Notes: generated from the letters alone by a model not told the origin. Shown: positions 17,474 to 26,831, numbered from the stretch's first letter. The stretch: DNA of 45,537 nt from Acidobacteriota bacterium (GCA_016195325.1 JACPZX010000035.1:1-45537); one strand, 5' to 3'. Program-made: numbers and translations.

Positions 17474-18535
17474 TCAGCGGATCAGCGACAGCTCGCGGGC
17501 CTCCTCGCGCTTCACCGCGTACCCCGGCGCGCTCGCGGCCTCCGCCGGCATCGGGAAGGCCACCATCGTGCGCCGCGCGATCGGCGGCCGGTTGATGAAG
17601 AGCACGTACCCCGCCCCGATCAGACCGAAGATCAGGCTCGCGGCCCCGGAAGACTGACGGAACTCGAGATCGACGAAGTGGTCCGCCACGAGCGAGGCGA
17701 GCGCGCCGGTGATCGGCTGCTGCGTCTCGCGGCTGATTCCGAGCAGGAAGAAGACGTAGTCGCCGGCGAGCACCGACAGCGGCGTGAGCGCCACCGTCAG
17801 GATGCGGCCGTAGAGGTTGATCTTCCCCATCCCGCGGTTCACGGCCCACGCGACCGCGAGGCCCATCAGGATGGCGGCGAAGAGGAAGATGCGCTCGAGC
17901 CCGTACGCGACGCCGCCCCACGCGAGGGCCATACACGCCGCGGTGGCGACGCCCGCGATCGTCCCCATCCCGGGGTTCGAGGGGAGCGCGGCGTAGTCGT
18001 CGATGCGACGGCGATCCTCCTCGCCCATCCTCTCCCGGCAGCCGGCGCAGATCCGCTTCGGGAACGTGTCGACGAGGTACAGATCTCCACCGCTCGCGCT
18101 GCACGTCTCGCAGCCCGGGCCGACGGGCTTCGCCCGCCGGGCGATGAGGCTCACGAGGCACCGGATCGTCGCGGCGGCTGGTTCCGGCTTCAGTCCCCGA
18201 AAGTTCACGATCTGGACGAAGAGCAGCGCCCCGTCGTCCGAGATCAGCTTCTTGCGCTCCGCGCCGGAGAGCTTCCTGCGGCCCATCGCGGCGAGGAGCT
18301 CGCTCGAGGAGGCCACCTCTTCCGCCAGCGCTTGCGGCGTGACGCCGAGGCTTCCCGTCTGGAAGCGGACGATGGTCTGGAGCGAGGCCTGGTTGCCGAT
18401 CTTGATCCAGGAGATGGCGACGGGGTGCCCGTCGAGGATCCCGACGGTCGCGACTCCGCCGAAAGTCCCGCCGGTCGGCCCGAGGCAGGTGAGCTTGAGT
18501 TCCTGGGCGAGCTGGGTCAGGAGCTTGTTGGCCAT
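17474..18535 (-). CDS. Unknown membrane protein with two CxxC pairs
   Basis: A 353-residue protein. The ATG at 18535 follows GGGAGG closely; a start 108 bases upstream is possible but lacks a site. Residues 1-145 form a soluble alpha/beta domain (LTQLAQELKLTCLGPTGGTFGGVATVGILDG). A zinc-knuckle-like pair follows, CETCSASGG and CAGCRERM, at about residues 160-190. Four or five hydrophobic helices follow, including MGTIAGVATAACMALAWGG and AASLIFGLIGAGYVLFI. The tail is cytoplasmic and charged. I do not recognise the family. It lies 221 bases from, and divergent to, the KAP fusion, and its end faces the pdxJ-like gene eight bases away. A shared job with the KAP protein is only a positional guess. 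Confidence 0.7.
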   Translation of the reverse strand: MANKLLTQLAQELKLTCLGPTGGTFGGVATVGILDGHPVAISWIKIGNQASLQTIVRFQTGSLGVTPQALAEEVASSSELLAAMGRRKLSGAERKKLISDDGALLFVQIVNFRGLKPEPAAATIRCLVSLIARRAKPVGPGCETCSASGGDLYLVDTFPKRICAGCRERMGEEDRRRIDDYAALPSNPGMGTIAGVATAACMALAWGGVAYGLERIFLFAAILMGLAVAWAVNRGMGKINLYGRILTVALTPLSVLAGDYVFFLLGISRETQQPITGALASLVADHFVDLEFRQSSGAASLIFGLIGAGYVLFINRPPIARRTMVAFPMPAEAASAPGYAVKREEARELSLIR

Positions 18536-18582
18536 GCGTCCTCCCGGCGCTTCCCGCGAGGCGGGAGTTCCCGCGGGGTTCA

Positions 18583-18610
18583 TTGTCATTTCGGATTCAT
18601 GCAATATAGA
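18583..18610 (+). promoter_or_regulatory. Promoter candidate before the propeller-KAP gene
   Basis: TTGTCA at 18583-18588, a 16-base spacer and TATAGA at 18605-18610 form a good pair in a locally AT-richer stretch. Transcription would start near 18617. A second -10-like GATAAT at 18661-18666 lies exactly six bases before a GTG at 18673, which could serve a leaderless longer form of the protein. Confidence 0.4.
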
Positions 18611-18756
18611 AACGCCGACGCCGGAGGCAATGAGGCCCGTCACCCGGGCGATTTGGGCCGGATAATGATGAAGTGGCGCGTGTTAGGATGGCGCGCGCCT
18701 GGGCAGCGGCAATCCACTGTTGGATGGACGGTCGCTTTCGACGGCTGGGGGGCACG

Positions 18757-21700
18757 ATGTCAGCGCCTGTCGAACCCTCGAACGCGCAAGTCCCGTCCAC
18801 TCCCGGCGTTTCGCTGCTCGAGAGAATTCCGCGCCGCGCGTGGCTCGCCGCCTCGCTGATTGTCGTCGCCGTCAGCACCGTCGTCGCTTTCCGGCAGACG
18901 TCCCGGCCGGATCCGTACGACATTCCGCAGTTTCCTTCCCCCGCGTGGTGGAAGACACCGGTGGAGACGAACGCCCACACGGCGCTTCCTTTCATCGGCG
19001 TGAACCTGAACGCCGTCACGGCGCTTCCGGGGGGGAAGGACGTCTGGATCGCGGGGGATGGGGGTGTCGTCCTTCACTCGGCGGACGGCGGCGAGACCTG
19101 GGAGAGGGAGGCGGTCCGTGGGGCGGCGTCTATTGCGCAGCCGACCCCGGCAACTCCGCCGCAACAGCAGGCGCCGCCGGCGTCGTCGAATTCCCGGAAA
19201 GGCGCGTCGCTCGCGCCGGGCGTCGGGGCATCGGAAAAGTTCGCGCGCCCGTCCGATGTCAGGAACGCGGCGTGGAGCCCGCGCGACGATTCGGCCGCCT
19301 GGTCGCTCGCGGCGGAGAGACCGTTGGTCGAGCAACAGCGAGTGCCCGCCATCGCTACGAAAAAGGCGCAGCCTGTGCCAGTTCGCCCTTCTGTGGAAAG
19401 ACCTCCGAATCCGCTTCCGGTGAGTACCGAGGACACCAGTCCGTCGGGCGAGACGTTACCGCGCGAACCGAATCTGACGTCGCTCGTCGTCACGGACAGG
19501 ACTCACGGCTGGGCTGTGGGCGAGGACGGTGTCGTTCTCAGGTACAACGGCACGGTGTGGGCACGCGACGAAGCGGCGTCTGCGCTGAGCCATGGTGTAC
19601 GGCTCAACGCGATTCGATTCTCGGCCGACGGCAGCCAAGGGTGGGCGGTCGGCCACATTGGATTGATTCTCGCCTACGGTGACGGGAAGTGGACCAAGGA
19701 CGAATTCGCGTCGTCGCTTAGTGGAGCCGAGGATCTCCTTGCGATTTGGCTGAACGCCACCGCAACCGAGGGGTGGGCCGCGGGTGGGGGCGGAGTCGTG
19801 CTGCATCTCAGTGGAGGATCCTGGAATCCCGACGCAACTGATTCTCGCTTGCGGACCGGCGCGATCCGTTCACTCTGGCTCAGCCCTGCGGGTACGGAGG
19901 GTTGGGCCGGAGGCGACGGCGGCCTGCTCCTGCGCCGTTCGGGCGGGACTTGGAGTCGTCTCCCATTCAATCGATTCGCGGCCGAAGCAGCGGTGCTTCA
20001 CTCGCTCTCGCTCGACCCCACGGGCAGAACAGGCTGGGCGGTCGGCGACGGCGGTCTCGTCCTCAGGTGCGTCGACGGTGTATGGAACCCCGATGACAAC
20101 GCGTCGCGGTCGGCCGACGGTGCATCGCTGTCCGCCGTGTGGCTGGACTTGGACGGGACCAGCGGCTGGATGGTCGGGGAGGAGGTGGCCGTCCTGGAGA
20201 CGCCCGGAGGCGACGCTCGACGGTTCCGGCAAACAAGTGCGACCGTCGCGCGGAATCCGTCGGTCCGCTTCCTCAATGCCGACCAGGGGTGGGCCATCAC
20301 GGGCGAGCACACACTCCGCGCTACGACCGATCGTGGCGCGACGTGGCGAGCAGTCGACTCGCCTCCCGTCGAGAGACTGAAGGCGGTCGAGTTTCTCGAT
20401 GCGAGCACGGGTTGGGTCGTCGGTGGGGCGAGCGAGATCGCGACGACGAACGACGGGGGAAAGACGTGGACGCGTCAGTCGGGCGAGGGTTCCGGATGGT
20501 TGGGCGCCGTCGAATTCGTCGATGCGAAAATCGGTTGGGCCGTCGGTTTCTGGGGCATCCAGTCGACGACGACTGGCGGTGCGACTTGGAAACTCCAGCC
20601 GACCGGCTCCAGTGGAATCGCCGGGCGCGGAGCGAGTTTGGACTGGTTCACAGCCATTCAGTTCGTGGACTCGACCGCGGGTTGGGCCGTGGGTAGCCAT
20701 GGATTCATCGTCGCGACAGTGGATGGCGGCGTGACCTGGTCGGTCCAGCGGAGCACGGCCCCATCCGGCTTGAACGCGCTCCACTTCACCGATCGCAAAT
20801 CCGGCTGGGCGGTCGGCGACAGCGGCGTCATCCTCGGCACCATCGACGGCGGCACCCACTGGAACTCACAGCAGAGCGGAACCACGGAGCCGCTCGCCAC
20901 GGTCCAGTTTGTCGACGCGAAGACCGGTTGGGCCGCCGGCGGCCACGGGACGGTCCTCGCGACCCGTGACGGCGGTGTGACGTGGACGCCTCAAGTAACC
21001 GACACGCGCCTTCCGTTCGTCTCACTGAGATTTGAAAGCGCGAAGCGTGGCATCGCCGTCGCCGCAAACCTCGCCGTGTACCGGACCGACAATGGCGGCG
21101 TCACATGGGAGGCCCCGCGTCCCGGAAAGTCGCCCGCGCCCTGGTACTACCTGAGCCTCGTCGCCGCCGCCGCGCTCGCCGCCCCCGCATTCAGGAAGAT
21201 CGCGCCGCCGGCGGCGCCGAAAGACTCGGTCGAGAACATGCTCGTCTCCGACCGTCCGCTCCAGCCCGGGGATCGCGACCACCTCCGGATTGGCGATATC
21301 GCTGCCGGCCTCTCGCGCTTCCTGAGAAACGAGATGACGGAGCCTCCGCTCACGATCGCGGTGACGGGGCCGTGGGGATCCGGGAAGAGCTCGCTCATGA
21401 ACCTGTTGGCGGGGGATCTCGTGCGCGCGGGATTCCCGACGGTCTGGTTCAACGCATGGCATCACCAGAAGGACGAGCATCTCCTGGGCGCTCTCGTCGA
21501 CACGGTGCGACTCCAGGCGGTGCCTCCGATCTGGAAGCCGGGCGGAATGCGCTTCCGCGCGCGTTTGCTCTATGGACGGTGGAAGCGGCGGATGCCGATC
21601 GTCGTGGCGATCCTCGTCGCCTTCTCGCTCTCCTTGGGGTACTACCGGGCCCACCCCGACCAATGGGACGGCGCGAGCCAGGTGGCGGGGGAGTTCTTCA

Positions 21701-23313
21701 AGAAGGCGATCACATCCCCGATCGAATCTGCTTGGGACGTCATCCAGGCGCCGTTCACGCTGGCCATGACCCTCTTCGGCCTCCTCGTGAACCTCGGGAA
21801 CGAGACGCAGGCGCACGTCAACCCCGGCTCGGTCCTCGGGCTCATCCTCACGAGCGGTGCGGCCCTGCTTCTCGCGACCGCAAAGGGATTCCGGGCCTTC
21901 GCTCTCAAGGGGTCGGGGATCACGGACATGCTCGCGCGGCTTCTCGGCGCGCGCGATCCGGAGACGGCGGCGGGGGCGCACAACCGGTTCGCCGAGGAGT
22001 TCCGGGACGTGACCACCGCCCTCAGGCCGCGGAAGCTCCTCGTGAACATCGACGATCTCGATCGCTGCGGCCCCGACAAGGTCGCCGAGGTCCTCGAGGC
22101 GGTGAATTTCCTCGTCTCCTCCGGCGACTGCTACGTCGTGCTCGGCATGGAGACCCAGTGGGTCCGAGCGTGTATCGGTCTCGCGTACAAGAAAGTCGCC
22201 GCGGAGGTGGCGGGTGCCGACGGGAGCGGCGCTGAGAGCGCGCGGGGCAAGCGCAAGGAGTTCGCGCGCCACTACCTCGAGAAGCTGATCAACATTGAGG
22301 TGCCCATTCCGCCGCCGACTGACATGGCGTCGCAGCAGTTGGTCGCTCCGCGCCGGGACGAAGTCGAAGCGAGACACCGCCGCGACGAAGAGCGTGTCGT
22401 CCGCGTCGCCGCCGTCCTTCCCCGCGTCGTCGCCTGGTCGCTCGCCCTACTCTGCGTCGCGGGCGCGTACTTCGTCGGTGGAACGGTCCTGAAGCCGCTT
22501 CGGCTGGCGCCACCGCCGGTGGTGGAGGCGGCGCCGGCGCCCGCGAAGCCACCGGCACCGATCGACGCCGACAAACAGGCGTCCCTGCCGAGGCAGGGAA
22601 GCGCCGAGAATCAGGCCCAGCATCCGCGGGACCCCCGGCCGTCCTTCGTCTCGGGAGTTTCACCGCGCCGACAAGTCTGGCCCGTGTGGGCAGTGATGGC
22701 GGGGATCGCGCTGCTCGTGGCTGGCGTGTGGAGGTCGTCGATTTCCGGCGAGATGATCGTGAAGGACTCGCTCAAGTTCTCGGAAGCCCTTCTCGTCTGG
22801 CAGCCGCTCGTCTCCCTCAAGGGCAACACACCCCGCGCTCTCAAGCGTTTTCTCAACAGGGTCCGCTACCACGCAATGTCGCAGCGCGGAGATTCCGGGG
22901 TCGCGACGGCGATGGAGAGGATTGTGGAGAGGATTCTACCCGGCGCCGCCAGAGTCTCGAAAGGCGCGGAGGAAACGCCGAGCGCCGCAGTCCGCGAGGA
23001 ACTTCTCGTCGCGTGGAGCGCGCTCAGCTATGTCTACGAGGATGATGGAGGGGCTCCTTCGATCTTCGCGGCGATGGACCGGCTATCGAAAGAGACCCGG
23101 CTGAGTCCATTTCAGACGAAGGCGGTCCAGGACTGGGCTCAGGCGCATTTGAACGAGCTTCTCTCTCACGCCGAATCGCTCGCAACTGCTCCGAAGGGAG
23201 CCCGCTTCATCGACGAGCAGACCGCGCTCGGCGGCACGGATTCCGGCGCGCCTGCGCCGAGCGCCCGCGCTACTTCTTCGCCCCCGGCCGGAAGGCCTCG
23301 ATCGTCAGCATGA
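18757..23313 (+). CDS. Ycf48/BNR-like beta-propeller fused to membrane KAP P-loop NTPase
   Basis: A 1518-residue protein if read from the ATG at 18757; a GTG at 18673 would add 28 residues. A helix at about 28-46 anchors it. Residues about 90-785 hold at least 13 repeats built on GWAVG-type motifs (GWAVGEDG, GWAAGGGG, GWMVGEEV, GWVVGGAS and others), as in Ycf48 and sialidase-like propellers, probably outside the membrane. A second helix (YYLSLVAAAALAAPAF) at about 795 leads inward. The KAP NTPase follows: Walker A GPWGSGKSSLMNLL at about 871, then WFNAWHHQKDEHLLGALV, helices inserted before Walker B, and LLVNIDDLDRCGPDKV at about 1093. Two more helices lie at about 1224 and 1306, then a helical C-terminus. 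KAP proteins are poorly understood; some are linked to phage exclusion. Third positions in the propeller look less GC-rich than neighbours. Confidence 0.82.
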   Translation: MSAPVEPSNAQVPSTPGVSLLERIPRRAWLAASLIVVAVSTVVAFRQTSRPDPYDIPQFPSPAWWKTPVETNAHTALPFIGVNLNAVTALPGGKDVWIAGDGGVVLHSADGGETWEREAVRGAASIAQPTPATPPQQQAPPASSNSRKGASLAPGVGASEKFARPSDVRNAAWSPRDDSAAWSLAAERPLVEQQRVPAIATKKAQPVPVRPSVERPPNPLPVSTEDTSPSGETLPREPNLTSLVVTDRTHGWAVGEDGVVLRYNGTVWARDEAASALSHGVRLNAIRFSADGSQGWAVGHIGLILAYGDGKWTKDEFASSLSGAEDLLAIWLNATATEGWAAGGGGVVLHLSGGSWNPDATDSRLRTGAIRSLWLSPAGTEGWAGGDGGLLLRRSGGTWSRLPFNRFAAEAAVLHSLSLDPTGRTGWAVGDGGLVLRCVDGVWNPDDNASRSADGASLSAVWLDLDGTSGWMVGEEVAVLETPGGDARRFRQTSATVARNPSVRFLNADQGWAITGEHTLRATTDRGATWRAVDSPPVERLKAVEFLDASTGWVVGGASEIATTNDGGKTWTRQSGEGSGWLGAVEFVDAKIGWAVGFWGIQSTTTGGATWKLQPTGSSGIAGRGASLDWFTAIQFVDSTAGWAVGSHGFIVATVDGGVTWSVQRSTAPSGLNALHFTDRKSGWAVGDSGVILGTIDGGTHWNSQQSGTTEPLATVQFVDAKTGWAAGGHGTVLATRDGGVTWTPQVTDTRLPFVSLRFESAKRGIAVAANLAVYRTDNGGVTWEAPRPGKSPAPWYYLSLVAAAALAAPAFRKIAPPAAPKDSVENMLVSDRPLQPGDRDHLRIGDIAAGLSRFLRNEMTEPPLTIAVTGPWGSGKSSLMNLLAGDLVRAGFPTVWFNAWHHQKDEHLLGALVDTVRLQAVPPIWKPGGMRFRARLLYGRWKRRMPIVVAILVAFSLSLGYYRAHPDQWDGASQVAGEFFKKAITSPIESAWDVIQAPFTLAMTLFGLLVNLGNETQAHVNPGSVLGLILTSGAALLLATAKGFRAFALKGSGITDMLARLLGARDPETAAGAHNRFAEEFRDVTTALRPRKLLVNIDDLDRCGPDKVAEVLEAVNFLVSSGDCYVVLGMETQWVRACIGLAYKKVAAEVAGADGSGAESARGKRKEFARHYLEKLINIEVPIPPPTDMASQQLVAPRRDEVEARHRRDEERVVRVAAVLPRVVAWSLALLCVAGAYFVGGTVLKPLRLAPPPVVEAAPAPAKPPAPIDADKQASLPRQGSAENQAQHPRDPRPSFVSGVSPRRQVWPVWAVMAGIALLVAGVWRSSISGEMIVKDSLKFSEALLVWQPLVSLKGNTPRALKRFLNRVRYHAMSQRGDSGVATAMERIVERILPGAARVSKGAEETPSAAVREELLVAWSALSYVYEDDGGAPSIFAAMDRLSKETRLSPFQTKAVQDWAQAHLNELLSHAESLATAPKGARFIDEQTALGGTDSGAPAPSARATSSPPAGRPRSSA

Positions 23314-23887
23314 TGTCCACGTCGTCTCCCACGACGACACCGCCCCCCTCGACGACGTTGTTCCACGACACGCCGTAATCCTTGCGGTTGACGCGCGTGG
23401 AGGCCTCGAACCCGGCGCGCAGCCCGCCCCGGTCGGCCCCGACGCCGATGACGTCCACCTTGAGCGTGACCGGCTTCGTGACGCCGCGCATCGTCAGATT
23501 TCCATCCATCTCGTACTTGTCGCCGGCCGTCTTCCGGACCGCGGTGGACTGGAACGTCACCTTCGGGAACTTCTCGACGTCGAAGAAGGCGTCGCTCTTG
23601 AGGTGCTTGTCGCGGTCCGGCTCGTTCGTGTCGATGCTCGCCGCGTCGATCGTGACCGTGGCGGCGGACTTCGTCAGGTCGGCGGGGTCGAGGGTGAGCG
23701 TTCCCTCGAACCGGTCGAAGCGCCCCAGCACCTTGCTGAAGACGAGGTGAGAGACCTTGAACGCGACCGTCGAGTGGTCGGAATCGATCTTGAGCGATTC
23801 GGCGGCGGCCGAAGCAGGAACGAGCGTCGCGGCCGCGGCCAGCGCGAGGGCGGCCGGAATGCGTGAGAGCGAGAGAGATCGAGCCAT
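23270..23887 (-). CDS. YceI-family periplasmic lipid-binding protein
   Basis: A 205-residue secreted lipocalin-like protein. Residues 1-29 form a signal peptide (IPAALALAAAATLVPASAAA). The mature part has the YceI hallmarks: IDSDHSTVAFKVSHLVFSKV at about 33-52, GRFDRFEGTLTLD, a SIDTNEPDRDKHLKSDAFFD block, FPKVTFQST and GNLTMRGVTKPVTL. YceI proteins bind isoprenoid or long-chain lipid ligands. GGAGG precedes the ATG. Its last 44 bases overlap the 3' end of the convergent propeller-KAP gene, an unusual but clean antisense overlap. A 105-base gap separates its start from the glycosyltransferase stop upstream. Confidence 0.93.
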   Translation of the reverse strand: MARSLSLSRIPAALALAAAATLVPASAAAESLKIDSDHSTVAFKVSHLVFSKVLGRFDRFEGTLTLDPADLTKSAATVTIDAASIDTNEPDRDKHLKSDAFFDVEKFPKVTFQSTAVRKTAGDKYEMDGNLTMRGVTKPVTLKVDVIGVGADRGGLRAGFEASTRVNRKDYGVSWNNVVEGGGVVVGDDVDIMLTIEAFRPGAKK

Positions 23888-23992
23888 GGTCGTTGAACCT
23901 CCAACGTCATTTCAGACGGGTGACTGTTCGGATGCGAGGCGCTGATTATCGCCGATCGCCCGGTGTTTGCGATACAGGGATTGGATGCCCCG

Positions 23993-25504
23993 TCACAGCC
24001 AGCGTTTCAGCTTCGGCCAGAGCTCGTCGAGCGACCCCTTGAGCCCGCGGCAGACGAGGATATGGAGGCGACCCTCCCACGGGATGGCGTACGGGCTGAT
24101 TCGTATCGGGCCGCGGTCCTCGACCGACGCGAACTGCCGGCGCTCGTCGTCGGCGTCGTCGTCGAGAACGATCATGACCTCTCCCGTGGCGCCGCGCGGC
24201 CCCCACAGGAAGTAGCTCTGGTGGCCGCTGATGGCGGGGGGGAGGCCGAGGCGGGGGCCGAAGAAGTCGATCGCCGCCGCCTGCCCGTAGTTCTGGCCGT
24301 AGATCGCCGCCTTCGCCTGGTCCTCCGGGGGGAGGCTCCGGTACACGCCGGCCACCTGCGCGGCCATCTCGTCCCAGCCGAACTGGTCGGCGAGGATCTG
24401 CGGGAGATCGGCGGTGTGCGACGTCTCGGTGCGCGGCGGCTCGAAGTGAATGGCTTTCATGTAGGCGATGGCCCGATCCGGCGGAAGGATCGGGACGATG
24501 GTCGGCGCCACGATCGCAGCGACGGCGAGCATGAGCGCGATCAGCGCGGGCTTCATCCACCGGGCGCGCTCCGCGAAGAGCCCCTCCGCGCCGACGCCCC
24601 CCGCCGCGAAGAGCATCGGGTAGGCCGGCGCGAGGTAGTAATTCTTCCCCTTGAGCGCGATGAAGATGCCGAGCGTCACGATCCAGGCGATGGCGAGCGC
24701 GCGGTACGGGCGTCCGGGGCGCGACGCCAGGAGCCAGACGAGCCCGCCGATCCAGAGCGGCGCCGCCGCGGGGTTCATGAGGAGCCCCTGCTGGAGGACG
24801 AACTCGAGCGGGCTCAGGACGACGTTCTTCGTGCTGTGCGCGACGTTGCTGAGGAGCTCGAAAGTAGCCCAGCCGTGGCGCGCCTCCCAGACCACGTTGG
24901 GGAGCGCGAGGGCGACGGCGATGAGGGCCCCGAGCCAGATCCATTTCCCGGCGAGGTGGCGGCGCATCGGCGTGAGGATCAGCCCCACCCCCAGCGCCGA
25001 GGCGAAGAAGGCCATCGAGTGCTTGTTCTCGAGGCCGAGGCCGGCGAGGGCGCCGAAGGCGAGGAAGAGGCGCGGTGAGCCTCCGTTCGCCACGCGCGCG
25101 ACGATCCACGCGCACCCCATCCAGAAGAGGGTCTCGACGCCGTTCATCGACAGGATGTTGTCGCCCGCGAGGTAGACGGGGGCGGCGAGGCAGGCCGCGC
25201 ACGCGAGGGCGACAGCCCACGCGCGGCCGGCCATCTCACGCGCGATGAGCCCGGTGAGGACGACCTTCAGCGCCGCGACGACCGCGGGGAAGAAGCGGAT
25301 CGCCGCGAGCGAGTCGCCGAGCAGGGCGCGCGCCACGCGCGCGATGACGGCGATCAGGGGAGGGTGATCGACGTACCCCCAGTCGAGGTGCTGCGCGCAG
25401 GCGAGGTAGTAGAGCTCGTCGCGAAAATATCCGTAGCCGCGGTTGAAGATCAGGTGGAACGCGAGCGCGGCGACCGCGAAGACGCCGACGACGCGCCGGC
25501 TCAT
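23993..25504 (-). CDS. GT39-type membrane glycosyltransferase (ArnT/PMT-like)
   Basis: A 503-residue membrane protein of the dolichyl-phosphate-mannose/ArnT superfamily, which moves sugars from polyprenyl-phosphate donors to lipids or proteins on the outer face of the inner membrane. The start at 25504 overlaps the M48 stop by four bases. After the first helix comes the diagnostic acidic pair, GYFRDELYYLACAQHLDWG, and DHPPLIAVIAR. About eleven helices fill residues 5-375 (AWAVALACAACLAAPVYLAG, ALAGLGLENKHSMAFFASAL), with NYYLAPAYPMLFAAGG near 300. The C-terminal 130 residues are a soluble domain (QILADQFGWDEMAAQVAG). The acceptor is unknown. Confidence 0.87.
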   Translation of the reverse strand: MSRRVVGVFAVAALAFHLIFNRGYGYFRDELYYLACAQHLDWGYVDHPPLIAVIARVARALLGDSLAAIRFFPAVVAALKVVLTGLIAREMAGRAWAVALACAACLAAPVYLAGDNILSMNGVETLFWMGCAWIVARVANGGSPRLFLAFGALAGLGLENKHSMAFFASALGVGLILTPMRRHLAGKWIWLGALIAVALALPNVVWEARHGWATFELLSNVAHSTKNVVLSPLEFVLQQGLLMNPAAAPLWIGGLVWLLASRPGRPYRALAIAWIVTLGIFIALKGKNYYLAPAYPMLFAAGGVGAEGLFAERARWMKPALIALMLAVAAIVAPTIVPILPPDRAIAYMKAIHFEPPRTETSHTADLPQILADQFGWDEMAAQVAGVYRSLPPEDQAKAAIYGQNYGQAAAIDFFGPRLGLPPAISGHQSYFLWGPRGATGEVMIVLDDDADDERRQFASVEDRGPIRISPYAIPWEGRLHILVCRGLKGSLDELWPKLKRWL

Positions 25505-26772
25505 TTCTTCAGGAACTCCTCGGCCGCGGCGATCCGCTTCCCGATCGACGGGTGCGAGTAGAGGAGCCACTCGAGGATCGCCGGGGGATCCGGATCCGAC
25601 AGGTTCCGGACCGCCATCCGCCGGAAGGCGTCCGGGCCGACCTCCGGGTGGGGGACGGAAGCCAGCGCGAAGGCGTCCGCCTCGGCCTCGAGGTGCCGCG
25701 ACCACCCGCTCTGGATGGGGAGCGTGACGAACATGAAGATCGACACGATGAAGGCCATCAGCGGGATGGCCGCCGGCTCCCACGGGCTCGTCACTCCGAT
25801 CCGGCCTCGCCCCGACCGCTCGCGCGAGAGGATCGTGCGCATCGCCCGCTGCACGGTGTAGAACCCCGCGAGGATCAGGAGGCACGCGAGCGCGAGACCC
25901 TTCCAGATGTGGTTCAGGACCCGGTGGCCTATCTCGTGCCCCATCACGAAGACGATCTCGTCCTTCGTGTAGCCGTCGAGGAGCGTGTCGTACAGGACGA
26001 TCCTCTCCGTGCCGAGGAGCCCCGAGGCGTAGGCGTTGTCGTGCGCCGAGCGCTCCGAGGCGTTCATCTCGTAGACGTCGCCGGCCGGGACGCCGTGCGC
26101 GTGGGCGAGATCGAGGATCGGCCTCTTGATCTCCTCGTCCTGGAGCGGCGTGAACTCGTTGTAGAGCGGCGCGATGAAGACCGGCTCCACCGCGACGACG
26201 ACGATCGTGAGGGCGCAGGCGAAGATCGTCCCGAGGATCCACCACGATCGCGGGAAGCGCCGGATGACGGAGAGCACCGGGAGCACGAAGAGGGTTGCGA
26301 GGGTGAGCTCGAGGGCGAAATCCCGGACGCGATCCGCCAACCACCCGCCCACGGTCTGGGTCGAAAACCCGTACGCGTGCTCGCGCACGAACCCCGCGTA
26401 GAAGTCGAGAGGGAGCGAGAGGAGCGACAGGAACGCGAGGAGGAGGCCGAGAAAGACGACCGTCTGCCTGGGGCCCGGGCCGATCCGCTCCTCGATCGCC
26501 TTCGAGGCGCGGGTGGCGGCCCCGGACAGGGAAATCCACCCCAGGCCGGCGAACGTGATGGCGCTGCCGGCGAACAGGATCCAGTAGGAGCCCGTCACGT
26601 AGGCGTGCGCGCGCGCCCGGAAGGCCGGGTCGTCGAGCGTCGCGGGGGCGGCGCCCGCCGCGGACCGGGCGTGCCCCACGGACGGGGCCTCTGCGGGCCG
26701 CGCGATGTCCGTCGCCGCACCGACGAGGAGAATCGCCGCCGCGGCGCCGAGGGACCATGAGCGTATCGACAT
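25501..26772 (-). CDS. M48-family membrane metallopeptidase (Ste24-like)
   Basis: A 423-residue integral-membrane zinc protease. The zinc site VMGHEIGHRVLNHIWKG lies at about residues 273-290, with the third ligand in HLEAEADAFALASV about 75 residues later. Six or seven hydrophobic helices, a signal-like N-terminus (AAAAILLVGAATDIA) and AYVTGSYWILFAGSAITFAG match CAAX protease 1/Ste24 relatives rather than short HtpX. Bacterial members take part in membrane-protein quality control; prenyl substrates are not expected. On the minus strand TAGAAT lies eight bases before the ATG, without a Shine-Dalgarno. It is coupled to the following GT39 gene by a 4-base overlap. Confidence 0.92.
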   Translation of the reverse strand: MSIRSWSLGAAAAILLVGAATDIARPAEAPSVGHARSAAGAAPATLDDPAFRARAHAYVTGSYWILFAGSAITFAGLGWISLSGAATRASKAIEERIGPGPRQTVVFLGLLLAFLSLLSLPLDFYAGFVREHAYGFSTQTVGGWLADRVRDFALELTLATLFVLPVLSVIRRFPRSWWILGTIFACALTIVVVAVEPVFIAPLYNEFTPLQDEEIKRPILDLAHAHGVPAGDVYEMNASERSAHDNAYASGLLGTERIVLYDTLLDGYTKDEIVFVMGHEIGHRVLNHIWKGLALACLLILAGFYTVQRAMRTILSRERSGRGRIGVTSPWEPAAIPLMAFIVSIFMFVTLPIQSGWSRHLEAEADAFALASVPHPEVGPDAFRRMAVRNLSDPDPPAILEWLLYSHPSIGKRIAAAEEFLKK

Positions 26773-26780
26773 GGCGGGTC

Positions 26781-26815
26781 ATTCTAGGCCACCTCGGAAG
26801 GGAGCGTGCTATAGT
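26781..26815. promoter_or_regulatory. Back-to-back -10 elements of a divergent promoter region
   Basis: On the minus strand TAGAAT (forward 26781-26786) precedes the M48 gene. On the plus strand TATAGT at 26810-26815 precedes the TPR gene at 26832. Both lie in the 59-base divergent gap and predict very short leaders; neither gene has a Shine-Dalgarno. -35 boxes are weak. Confidence 0.38.
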
Positions 26816-26831
26816 CGCGCCGGTTGCCCTC

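Noticed and set aside
18673-18756. A GTG start for the propeller-KAP protein at 18673
   Set aside because: It is not excluded: GATAAT sits six bases upstream. The added 28 residues look unstructured, however, and the ATG at 18757 gives a natural N-terminus, so the shorter form is listed.
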